Shown in pieces: positions 51,754 through 58,406 of a stretch of 58,406 nucleotides of DNA. The notes under the pieces are model-generated. The model did not search any database. It saw only the letters and a list, made by a program, of their open reading frames with translations, and was not told where the DNA came from. The position numbers were made by a program, and so were the translations under genes. Location of the stretch: NCBI GenBank assembly GCA_903876735.1, contig CAIRAW010000040.1:1-58406 (forward strand). Reading direction: 5' to 3'. This DNA is from an uncultured beta proteobacterium (GTDB lineage: Bacteria; Pseudomonadota; Gammaproteobacteria; Burkholderiales; Burkholderiaceae_C). Numbering within the stretch: the first letter of the stretch is position 1; every line of letters begins with the position of its first letter.

Positions 51754-52521
51754 ATGTCCAATCTGAGTGGTAAAACTGTAATCGTGACTGGCGGCGGCGG
51801 CGGCATTGGCGGGGCGACCAGCCGTCGTTTTGCAGCGGCAGGCGCCAAAGTGGCTGTGTTCGACATGAACCTGGAAGCCGCCCAAAAAGTGGCTGACGCC
51901 ATCGTGGCCGCTGGCGGCAACGCTGCGGCCTTCAAGTGCGACATCACCAACCGCGCCGAAGTCGATGGCGCCGTGGCCGCCACTGAAGTCCAATTCGGCC
52001 CGGTTGATGTGCTGGTGAACAACGCCGGCTGGGACGTGTTCAAACCCTTCGTCAAGACCGTGCCCGCCGAGTGGGAGCGCCTGATCGCCATCAACCTGAC
52101 CGGCGCACTGCACATGCTGCACGCCGTGCTGCCAGGGATGTCCGAACGCAAGTACGGTCGCATCGTGAACATCGCGTCCGACGCGGCCCGCGGCGGCTCG
52201 TCCGGTGAAGCGGTGTACTCCGCCTGCAAGGGTGGTCTGGTCGCACTGTCCAAGACCCTGGCGCGCGAGCACGCACGCCACAACATCACCGTCAACGTCG
52301 TCTGCCCGGGACCGACCGACACCGCCCTGCTGGCCGGTGTGGCAGAAGGTGCGCGCGACCCTGCCAAGCTGATTGAAGCTTTCCGCAGCGCCATCCCGCT
52401 GGGCCGTCTGGGTCAGCCCGACGACCTGGCCAGCGCCATCGCCTTCTTTGGCAGCGACGACGCTTCCTTCATCACCGGCCAGGTCATCAGCGTCTCTGGC
52501 GGCCTGACGATGCACGGTTGA
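51754..52521 (+). CDS. badH: 2-hydroxycyclohexanecarboxyl-CoA dehydrogenase (SDR family)
   Basis: 255 residues. The enzyme oxidises 2-hydroxycyclohexanecarboxyl-CoA to the 2-keto thioester with NAD+. Short-chain dehydrogenase hallmarks: cofactor loop TGGGGGIGGAT (residues ~10-20), NNAGWD, catalytic Ser in NIASDAARGGSSGEA and Tyr/Lys in VYSACKG. The start ATG 51754 has AAGGAG. It is first in a same-strand run with the hydrolase badI 40 bp downstream. SDR proteins are hard to assign alone; the call depends on the badI, aliA and aliB neighbours. Confidence 0.82.
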   Translation: MSNLSGKTVIVTGGGGGIGGATSRRFAAAGAKVAVFDMNLEAAQKVADAIVAAGGNAAAFKCDITNRAEVDGAVAATEVQFGPVDVLVNNAGWDVFKPFVKTVPAEWERLIAINLTGALHMLHAVLPGMSERKYGRIVNIASDAARGGSSGEAVYSACKGGLVALSKTLAREHARHNITVNVVCPGPTDTALLAGVAEGARDPAKLIEAFRSAIPLGRLGQPDDLASAIAFFGSDDASFITGQVISVSGGLTMHG

Positions 52522-52561
52522 AGAATCTCTGAATCTCTTATAGACAACTTAGGAACACATC

Positions 52562-53344
52562 ATGAACTTTGAAGACATCCTGTACGAGGTCCGCAACGGC
52601 GTGGCCTGGATCATCATCAACCGCGCTGACAAAATGAACGCCTTTCGCGGCCAGACCTGCGACGAGATCATCAAAGCGCTGAACAAGGCCGGTTACGACC
52701 GCCAGGTCGGCGCCATCGTGCTGGCTGGCGCCGGCGACCGTGCTTTCTGCACCGGCGGCGACCAGTCTGCCCACAGCGGCAATTACGACGGCCGCGGCAC
52801 CATTGGCCTGCCGATGGAAGAACTGCACACCGCCATTCGCGATACCCCAAAGCCCGTGATTGCGCGCGTGCAGGGTTTTGCCATCGGCGGCGGCAATGTG
52901 CTGGCCACCATTTGTGACCTGACCATCTGTTCCGACAAGGCCCAGTTCGGCCAGGTCGGCCCCAAGATGGGATCGGTCGATCCCGGCTATGGCACGGCCT
53001 TCCTGGCGCGCGTCGTCGGCGAAAAGAAAGCCCGTGAAATCTGGTACCTGAACCGCCGCTACAGCGGCGCCGAAGCGGTGGCCATGGGCCTGGCCAACTT
53101 CTGCTTCCCGCACGACCAACTTGACGCCGAAGTGCAAAAAATTGGCGAAGAACTGTGCGAGCGCAGCCCGACCGCCATTGCGATTGCCAAGCGCAGCTTC
53201 AACGCCGACACCGCCCATCAAGCTGGCATTGCCGGCCTGGGTATGTATGCGCTCAAGCTGTACTACGACACCGAAGAATCGCGCGAAGGCGTCAATGCGC
53301 TGAAGGAAAAACGCAAGCCTGAATTCCGCAAGTACGCCAAGTAA
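52562..53344 (+). CDS. badI: 2-ketocyclohexanecarboxyl-CoA hydrolase (ring opening)
   Basis: 260-residue crotonase-fold enzyme related to MenB. It cleaves 2-ketocyclohexanecarboxyl-CoA to pimelyl-CoA. MenB-like features: TGGDQSAHSGNYDG (residues ~64-77), the oxyanion region GFAIGGGNVLATICD, and GQVGPKMGSVDPGYG. The C-terminus (LKLYYDTEESREGVNALKEKRKPEF read in parts) also follows MenB. The MenB-like GGDQ motif separates it from ordinary enoyl-CoA hydratases, and no menaquinone genes are near, so the BadI reading is preferred. Confidence 0.85.
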   Translation: MNFEDILYEVRNGVAWIIINRADKMNAFRGQTCDEIIKALNKAGYDRQVGAIVLAGAGDRAFCTGGDQSAHSGNYDGRGTIGLPMEELHTAIRDTPKPVIARVQGFAIGGGNVLATICDLTICSDKAQFGQVGPKMGSVDPGYGTAFLARVVGEKKAREIWYLNRRYSGAEAVAMGLANFCFPHDQLDAEVQKIGEELCERSPTAIAIAKRSFNADTAHQAGIAGLGMYALKLYYDTEESREGVNALKEKRKPEFRKYAK

Positions 53345-53362
53345 TTTTCTGGAGAGCATGAG

Positions 53363-54520
53363 ATGAACCCGAACCCTTATATCGACGAAGACTTGCAGGC
53401 GCTCGCCGAGCACGCGCGCCGTTTTGCCAGCGAACGCGTGGCCCCCGGTTTTCTGGAGCGCGACAAGACGCGTGATCTGGACCGTGTGCTGTTGCGTGAA
53501 ATGGGCTCCCTCGGGTTCATCTGTCCGGAACTGCCGGAACAATTCGGTGGCATGGGCATGGGTTGTGTGGCGACGGGCGTTATCCACGAGGAAATTGCCC
53601 GCGCTGACCTCTCGTTTTCCTACCTGAACCTGCTGGCATCCCTGAACGGCCAAATTCTGTCCAAGTACGGCAATCCGGAAGTGGTTGCGCCCTGGCTCAA
53701 GAAGCTTTGCGCCGGTGAAGCCATTTGCGCGATCGCCCTGACCGAGCCGCGCGGCGGCTCCGACGCTGCCAATCTGCGCCTGCGCATTGAGCGCGACGGC
53801 GACTTCTACGTCATCAACGGCGAGAAGACTTCGATTTCCGCCGCCGACCAGGCTGATATCACGGTCGTGTTTGGCCGCACCGGCACACCCGAGTCGGGCG
53901 CGCACGGTGTGACCGCCGTGCTGGTGCCCATGGACACCCCGGGCCTGAGCACCAACCGCTTCGATTGCCACGGCCAGCGCGCCATCGGCCGCGGCTCCAT
54001 CTTTTTCGAGAACGTACGCGTGCCGGTAAGCCACCGCCTGGGCGACGAGAACAAGGGCTTTGTGCAAGTGATGCACGGCTTTGACTTCTCGCGTTCGCTG
54101 ATTGGCCTGCAATGCCTGTCGGTGGCCCGCGTGGCGCTGGAGGAAACCTGGGAATACATCACGCAGCGCCAGGCCTTCGGTCAACCGCTCGCCGCCTTCC
54201 AGGGTGTGACGCACCCGCTTGCCGCCTTCGACACCGAGGTCGAAGGCGCGCGCCTCTTGTGTCTGCAAGGCCTGTGGCTCAAGGACAAGGGCCTTCCCCA
54301 CACCGCCGAGGCCGGCATGGCCAAGTGGTGGGGCCCGAAACTGGCCTATGACGTCATCCACCAGTGCTTGCTGTGCTACGGCCACGGCGGCTACGATCGC
54401 GGTCTGATGGAGCAGCGCCTGCGGGACGTGTTGGGGTTCCAGATTGGTGACGGCACTGCGCAGATCATGAAAACCATCGTGGCGCGCGTGCGTGCCGGTC
54501 GTAAATTTGTACCGGCGTAA
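53363..54520 (+). CDS. aliB: Cyclohexanecarboxyl-CoA dehydrogenase
   Basis: 385-residue FAD acyl-CoA dehydrogenase forming cyclohex-1-ene-1-carboxyl-CoA and reducing ETF. Typical blocks: CAIALTEPRGGSDAA (flavin/substrate region) and RQAFGQPLAAFQ. At the usual catalytic Glu position (YEGT in most members) it has Asp363, in QIGDGTAQIM. Asp as base is a trait I recall for alicyclic acyl-CoA dehydrogenases, which supports the assignment. The ATG at 53363 follows CTGGAGAG, 18 bp after badI. It is flanked by badI and aliA. Confidence 0.82.
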   Translation: MNPNPYIDEDLQALAEHARRFASERVAPGFLERDKTRDLDRVLLREMGSLGFICPELPEQFGGMGMGCVATGVIHEEIARADLSFSYLNLLASLNGQILSKYGNPEVVAPWLKKLCAGEAICAIALTEPRGGSDAANLRLRIERDGDFYVINGEKTSISAADQADITVVFGRTGTPESGAHGVTAVLVPMDTPGLSTNRFDCHGQRAIGRGSIFFENVRVPVSHRLGDENKGFVQVMHGFDFSRSLIGLQCLSVARVALEETWEYITQRQAFGQPLAAFQGVTHPLAAFDTEVEGARLLCLQGLWLKDKGLPHTAEAGMAKWWGPKLAYDVIHQCLLCYGHGGYDRGLMEQRLRDVLGFQIGDGTAQIMKTIVARVRAGRKFVPA

Positions 54521-54554
54521 GACCGGATCAACCCAACAACGTGAGGAGACAAAA

Positions 54555-56210
54555 ATGGAATTTGACGCAGTACTCTTGCCCGCACGCCGGGCCGCCATGG
54601 TCAAGCAAGGCTTGTGGCACGACCGAACCATCAACCAGGATCTCGATGCCTGCCTGGCAGCCTGCCCCGACAAGCTGGCACTGACCGCGCTGCGCACCGA
54701 GAGTGGAGAAGTCAAGCGCTTCACTTACCTTGAGATGGCCCGCATGGCCGACCGCATCGCGGTGGGTCTGTCGCGTCTGGGCGTTGGCAAGAACGACGTC
54801 GTGGCCTGCCAGTTGCCCAACTGGTGGCAATTCACGCTGACCTATCTGGCGTGTTCGCGTCTGGGTGCGGTGCTCAACCCCTTGATGCACATCTTCCGCG
54901 AACGCGAGCTCAATTTCATGCTCACGCACGGCGAAGCCAAGGTGATGATTGCACCCAAAACCTTTCGCGGTTTTGACTACGAAAAGATGATCGGCGCCAT
55001 CATGGGCAACCTGCCCGATCTCAAACATCTGGTGATCGTGGATGGCGACGGCGCCAACAGCTTTGAAGCCTTGCTCAGCGGCCCGGCTTGGGAAGATGCA
55101 GCCGATGCGCAGCCGATTCTCACGCGCAACCGCCCGGGTCCGGATGACATCACCCAGCTCATCTACACCTCTGGCACCACCGGCGAGCCCAAGGGCGTGA
55201 TGCACTCGGCCAACACCGTGATGGCCAACATCATCCCTTACGCACAGCGTCTGAACCTGGGCGCCGATGATGTGGTGCTGATGGCCTCGCCCATGTCACA
55301 CCAGACCGGCTTCATGTACGGGCTGATGATGCCCATCATGCTCAAGGCCAGCGTGGTATTGCAGGACGTGTGGGAACCGGCCCGCGCCATCGAACTGATC
55401 AAGACCGAGAAGGTCAGCTTCACCATGGCCTCCACGCCTTTCCTCACGGACTTGACGCGGGTGGTGGCGGAATCAGGCCAGGGCGTTCCCACGCTCAAGA
55501 CTTTCCTGTGCGCCGGCGCACCCATCCCGGGTCCGCTGGTGGAGCAGGCCAGGGCCGTGCTGGGCACCAAGATTGTGTCGGCCTGGGGCATGTCGGAAAA
55601 CGGCGCCGTCACCCTGATCAAGCTTGATGACGATGACGAGCGCGCCTTCACCACCGACGGCATTGCGCTGCCGGGCGTGGAACTCAAGGTCGTTGATGTC
55701 GACGCTTCCGGCCCGGCGCTGCCGGCGGGCGAAGCCGGCAAGCTGTACGTGCGCTCCTGCTCCAACTTCGGCGGCTACCTCAAGCGCCAGCAATGGAACG
55801 CCACCGACGCCGAGGGCTGGTTCGACACCGGCGATCTGGCGCGCATGGACGAGCAGGGCTATATCCGCATCACCGGCCGCAGCAAGGACGTCATCATCCG
55901 CGGCGGCGAGAACATCCCGGTGGTTGAAGTTGAAGCCATGCTGTACCGCCACCCTGCGGTGGCCATCGCCGCCGTGGTGGCCTACCCGGATGAACGCCTG
56001 GGCGAGCGCGCCTGCGCCATCGTCGTGACCAAGCCCGGCCAGAGCCTGACGATGGCAGACATGGTGGCGCACTTCAAGTCGCTGCAGGTCGCGGTGCAGT
56101 ACATCCCCGAGCGACTCGAAGTGATGGACACCATGCCTTCGACACCATCGGGCAAGCTGCAGAAGTTCAAGCTGCGCGAGATGCTGCGCAGCAAGCTGGC
56201 GGCACAGTAA
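54555..56210 (+). CDS. aliA: Cyclohexanecarboxylate-CoA ligase
   Basis: 551-residue AMP-forming ligase, entry enzyme of the pathway. Motifs: P-loop IYTSGTTGEPKG, SAWGMSENG, hinge WFDTGDLARMDEQGYIRITGRSKD read in parts, and the catalytic Lys in PSTPSGKLQKFKL. The ATG at 54555 has GAGGAGAC upstream; an open extension to 54492 is not conserved-looking. It follows aliB after 34 bp. Substrate assignment is by cluster context; related ligases act on benzoate-like or medium-chain acids. Confidence 0.8.
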   Translation: MEFDAVLLPARRAAMVKQGLWHDRTINQDLDACLAACPDKLALTALRTESGEVKRFTYLEMARMADRIAVGLSRLGVGKNDVVACQLPNWWQFTLTYLACSRLGAVLNPLMHIFRERELNFMLTHGEAKVMIAPKTFRGFDYEKMIGAIMGNLPDLKHLVIVDGDGANSFEALLSGPAWEDAADAQPILTRNRPGPDDITQLIYTSGTTGEPKGVMHSANTVMANIIPYAQRLNLGADDVVLMASPMSHQTGFMYGLMMPIMLKASVVLQDVWEPARAIELIKTEKVSFTMASTPFLTDLTRVVAESGQGVPTLKTFLCAGAPIPGPLVEQARAVLGTKIVSAWGMSENGAVTLIKLDDDDERAFTTDGIALPGVELKVVDVDASGPALPAGEAGKLYVRSCSNFGGYLKRQQWNATDAEGWFDTGDLARMDEQGYIRITGRSKDVIIRGGENIPVVEVEAMLYRHPAVAIAAVVAYPDERLGERACAIVVTKPGQSLTMADMVAHFKSLQVAVQYIPERLEVMDTMPSTPSGKLQKFKLREMLRSKLAAQ

Positions 56211-56235
56211 GCGCAGGTCCGTTCGGAGCCACACC

Positions 56236-57012
56236 ATGACGGAACTTCTGGTTCAGGCCGAGCAACGCGGTCGCGTTGGCCTCATCACGCTCAACCGCCC
56301 CAAGCAACTCAATGCGCTCAATGACACGCTGATGGACCAGCTTGGCGCCGCCCTGCTGGCATTCGATGCCGACGCGCAGATCGGCGCGATCGTGATCACG
56401 GGCGGCGCCAAGGCCTTTGCCGCCGGGGCCGACATCGAGGCCATGGCCGACTGGACCTACACCGACGTGTACAGCAGTCATTTCATCAGCCGCAACTGGG
56501 AGACGATTCGCCAGGTCCGCAAACCGGTGCTGGCGGCGGTGGCGGGCTTTGCCATGGGTGGCGGTTGTGAACTGGCGCTGTCCTGCGACATCATCGTCGC
56601 GGCGGAGTCGGCCCGCTTTGCGCTGCCCGAAATCAAACTCGCCTTGCTGCCCGGCGCTGGTGGCACGCAGCGCCTGCCACGCGCCATCGGCAAGGCCAAG
56701 GCAATGGACATGGCGCTGTCGGCGCGCATGCTCGACGCGCAGGAGGCAGACCGTTACGGCCTGGTATCACGTGTTGTTCCGGATGAGCAGTTGCTGGAAA
56801 AAACATTGGCCCTGGCAACACAGATCGCCGGCTACTCCACACCCGCGCTGATGGCGATCAAGGAGTCGGTCAATCGCTCGTTTGAGAGCTCTCTGACCGA
56901 AGGCATCCTGTTTGAGCGGCGTGAACTGCACGCCCGCTTCGCCAGTGAAGACGCGCACGAAGGCATGCACGCCTTTCTGGACAAGCGCAAACCGGTTTTT
57001 CAACACCGCTGA
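56236..57012 (+). CDS. badK: Cyclohex-1-ene-1-carboxyl-CoA hydratase (enoyl-CoA hydratase family)
   Basis: 258 residues, crotonase family. It hydrates the ring double bond to 2-hydroxycyclohexanecarboxyl-CoA. Oxyanion-hole blocks: AFAAGADIEAMAD and GFAMGGGCELALSCD; catalytic Glu residues lie in PEIKLALLPGAGGTQRL, which carries both Glu positions of true hydratases together with the preceding CEL. It starts 25 bp after aliA. Without context it would be called a generic hydratase; with badH, badI, aliA and aliB in one run the BadK role is the natural one and completes the set. Confidence 0.72.
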   Translation: MTELLVQAEQRGRVGLITLNRPKQLNALNDTLMDQLGAALLAFDADAQIGAIVITGGAKAFAAGADIEAMADWTYTDVYSSHFISRNWETIRQVRKPVLAAVAGFAMGGGCELALSCDIIVAAESARFALPEIKLALLPGAGGTQRLPRAIGKAKAMDMALSARMLDAQEADRYGLVSRVVPDEQLLEKTLALATQIAGYSTPALMAIKESVNRSFESSLTEGILFERRELHARFASEDAHEGMHAFLDKRKPVFQHR

Positions 57013-57031
57013 TTTTTTTGGGGTTCCCACC

Positions 57032-58192
57032 ATGGCACTTGACGCCGAGTCGTTTGACATCCTCCTGTCCACCATCCAGCGCTTCGTTCGCGAGCGCCTG
57101 GTACCGGCCGAGGACTACCTGGAAGAGCACGACGCCGTCCCCGACGCCATCGTCGCAGACATGAAACAAATGGGCTTGTTTGGCCTGACCGTTCCCGAGG
57201 AGTTCGAGGGCATCGGCCTGTCTGTCAGTCAGGAAGTCCTGGTCAACTACGAGCTGGGTCGCACCGCGTCGGCCTTCCGCTCGGTCTTTGGTACCAACAT
57301 CGGCATCGGCTCGCAAGGCATCCTGATGGACGGCACGCCCGAGCAGAAGGCCGCCTACCTGCCAAAGGTTGCCAGCGGTGAACTCGTCATGTCGTTCGCG
57401 CTGACCGAACCCGACGCCGGCACCGATGCCGCGTCGCTCACGACCCGCGCTGAAGCAGACGGCGACCACTATGTGCTCAATGGCACCAAGCGCTTCATCA
57501 CCAACGCGCCGCGCGCTGGTGCCTTCACGCTGATGGCACGCACTGGAGGTCCGGGCGCCAGTGGTATTTCGGCCTTCATTGTTCCGGCCAATACGCCCGG
57601 CCTGACGCTTGGCAAGAAGGACAAGAAGATGGGCCAGCGCGGCACCATGACCTGCGACGTGATCCTGGAAAACGCGCGCGTGCCGGCAGCCAACATCATC
57701 GGTGGCGTGCCGGGCCAAGGCTTCAAGACCGCGATGAAGGTGCTCGATCGCGGTCGCTTGAACATCTCGGCCGTGTCCTGTGGCGCGGCGTCGCGCATTC
57801 TGGACGAAGCCGCAGCCTACGCCCGCGAGCGCAAGCAGTTCGGCAAAGCCATCGGCGAGTTCCAGCTGATCCAGGCCATGCTGGCCGACAGCCAGGCGGA
57901 GTTGCTCGCCGGCTGGTCGCTGGTGCAAGACGTGGCCAAGCGCTTCGACGCCAAACCGGCCCATGTGTCCGACCCGGATGTTTCGATGCGCGTTTCCTGC
58001 GCCAAGCTGTTTGCAACCGAGATGGTGGGCCGTGTCGCTGACCGTGGCGTACAAATCCACGGCGGCGCGGGCTACATCAACGAATACGTGGTGGAGCGCT
58101 TTTACCGCGACGTGCGCCTGCTGCGCCTGTACGAAGGCACGACGCAGATCCAGCAAATCATCATCGGCCGCGAACTGCTGCGCACCGCCTGA
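57032..58192 (+). CDS. Acyl-CoA dehydrogenase (second of the cluster)
   Basis: 386 residues. Blocks: FALTEPDAGTDAAS, ERKQFGKAIGEFQ, GGAGYINEYVVERFYRD and the C-terminal LYEGTTQIQQ with the standard catalytic Glu, unlike the Asp of AliB. It reduces ETF, whose beta subunit gene follows. A role on pimelyl-CoA, glutaryl-CoA or a later straight-chain intermediate fits; sequence alone cannot choose. The ATG at 57032 begins MALDAESFDILL, 19 bp after badK. Confidence 0.85.
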   Translation: MALDAESFDILLSTIQRFVRERLVPAEDYLEEHDAVPDAIVADMKQMGLFGLTVPEEFEGIGLSVSQEVLVNYELGRTASAFRSVFGTNIGIGSQGILMDGTPEQKAAYLPKVASGELVMSFALTEPDAGTDAASLTTRAEADGDHYVLNGTKRFITNAPRAGAFTLMARTGGPGASGISAFIVPANTPGLTLGKKDKKMGQRGTMTCDVILENARVPAANIIGGVPGQGFKTAMKVLDRGRLNISAVSCGAASRILDEAAAYARERKQFGKAIGEFQLIQAMLADSQAELLAGWSLVQDVAKRFDAKPAHVSDPDVSMRVSCAKLFATEMVGRVADRGVQIHGGAGYINEYVVERFYRDVRLLRLYEGTTQIQQIIIGRELLRTA

Positions 58193-58241
58193 ACGCCGAC
58201 CAGCACCGGCATGACCCCCACCCATCGAAAAGGATAGCAGC

Positions 58242-58406
58242 ATGAAGATCATCGTCACAGTCAAACGCGTGGTGGACTACAACGTGAAGGTCCGCGTCAA
58301 GTCGGACAACAGCGGTGTGGATATCGCCAACGTCAAAATGAGCATGAACCCCTTTGACGAAATCGCCATCGAAGAGGCCGTGCGTTTGAAAGAAAAAGGC
58401 GTGGCC
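58242..58406 (+). CDS. etfB: Electron transfer flavoprotein beta subunit, 5' part
   Basis: The first 55 codons are present; the gene runs off the window. [20 protein letters not shown] and [19 protein letters not shown] are typical of EtfB N-termini. The ribosome site AAAGGA precedes ATG 58242. ETF accepts electrons from the two acyl-CoA dehydrogenases upstream and passes them to the quinone pool. Confidence 0.93.
   Translation, partial: MKIIVTVKRVVDYNVKVRVKSDNSGVDIANVKMSMNPFDEIAIEEAVRLKEKGVA

Noticed and set aside
52538..54724. 728-codon minus-strand open frame across badI and aliB
   Set aside because: Lies opposite two genes with full catalytic motifs; no start signals or domains.

Overview
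The window looks like a chromosomal segment of a metabolically versatile betaproteobacterium, most likely Burkholderiales/Comamonadaceae (Rhodoferax/Polaromonas-like). This rests on GC-rich codon use, protein character and a REP-like repeat with long C and G runs that I associate with that family. No rRNA, tRNA, CRISPR array, integrase or transposase was recognised.

Layout. (1) 1-3.3 kb: end of a type IV pilus/type II secretion ATPase, a major pilin behind a good sigma-54 promoter, and a PglL/TfpW-type pilin glycan ligase. (2) 3.3-8.2 kb: a horizontally derived duplicate of the pepP 3' end next to a lone nucleotidyltransferase-fold gene, then the leftward set OYE, MurU-like transferase, pepP. 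(3) 8.3-14.4 kb: tkt, gap, a pirin, a small zinc ribbon and an autoinhibited Fic protein with a palindromic operator. (4) 14.5-20 kb: an acyl-CoA ligase plus biotin-carrier/carboxyltransferase pair, divergent from a TetR gene and an orphan Liv-type binding protein. (5) 20-27 kb: a DctB/DctR-like two-component system, a second DctP-like protein and a DctPQM TRAP transporter. (6) 27-31.3 kb: an SRPBCC/GyrI-like fusion, a TonB-dependent receptor and a ROK kinase.

(7) 31.3-48.3 kb is the most interesting region. It is a leftward cluster of a TetR regulator, an enamidase, an FAD subunit and fused [2Fe-2S]/molybdopterin subunit of a xanthine-dehydrogenase-type hydroxylase, a 6-hydroxynicotinate-reductase-like ring reductase, an ApbE-like UPF0280 protein, two tandem PF06684 proteins, a LivK-HM-G-F importer and a Tat-exported nicotinamidase. 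A tungsten/molybdenum aldehyde oxidoreductase (AOR) lies divergent from the TetR gene. The first three enzyme types are those known from Eubacterium barkeri nicotinate catabolism, and homologues are known in some Proteobacteria. The proposed route is nicotinamide > nicotinate > 6-hydroxynicotinate > tetrahydro-6-oxonicotinate > 2-formylglutarate > (decarboxylation) glutarate semialdehyde > glutarate. AOR would return the two low-potential electrons that ring reduction consumes. The UPF0280 protein could attach the covalent flavin of the reductase. A shared 18-bp motif occurs at the TetR/AOR intergenic region and between the -35 and -10 of the ring-reductase promoter, tying the pieces into one candidate regulon.

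(8) 48.3-51.4 kb: bifunctional PutA carrying an in-frame copy of the REP-like repeat. (9) 51.7-58.4 kb: a rightward cyclohexanecarboxylate cluster (badH, badI, aliB, aliA, badK, a further acyl-CoA dehydrogenase, start of etfB) giving pimelyl-CoA. Both catabolic routes are expected to converge at glutaryl-CoA/crotonyl-CoA and to need electron-transfer flavoprotein.

All calls come from reading the sequence and remembered family motifs; no database search was run.
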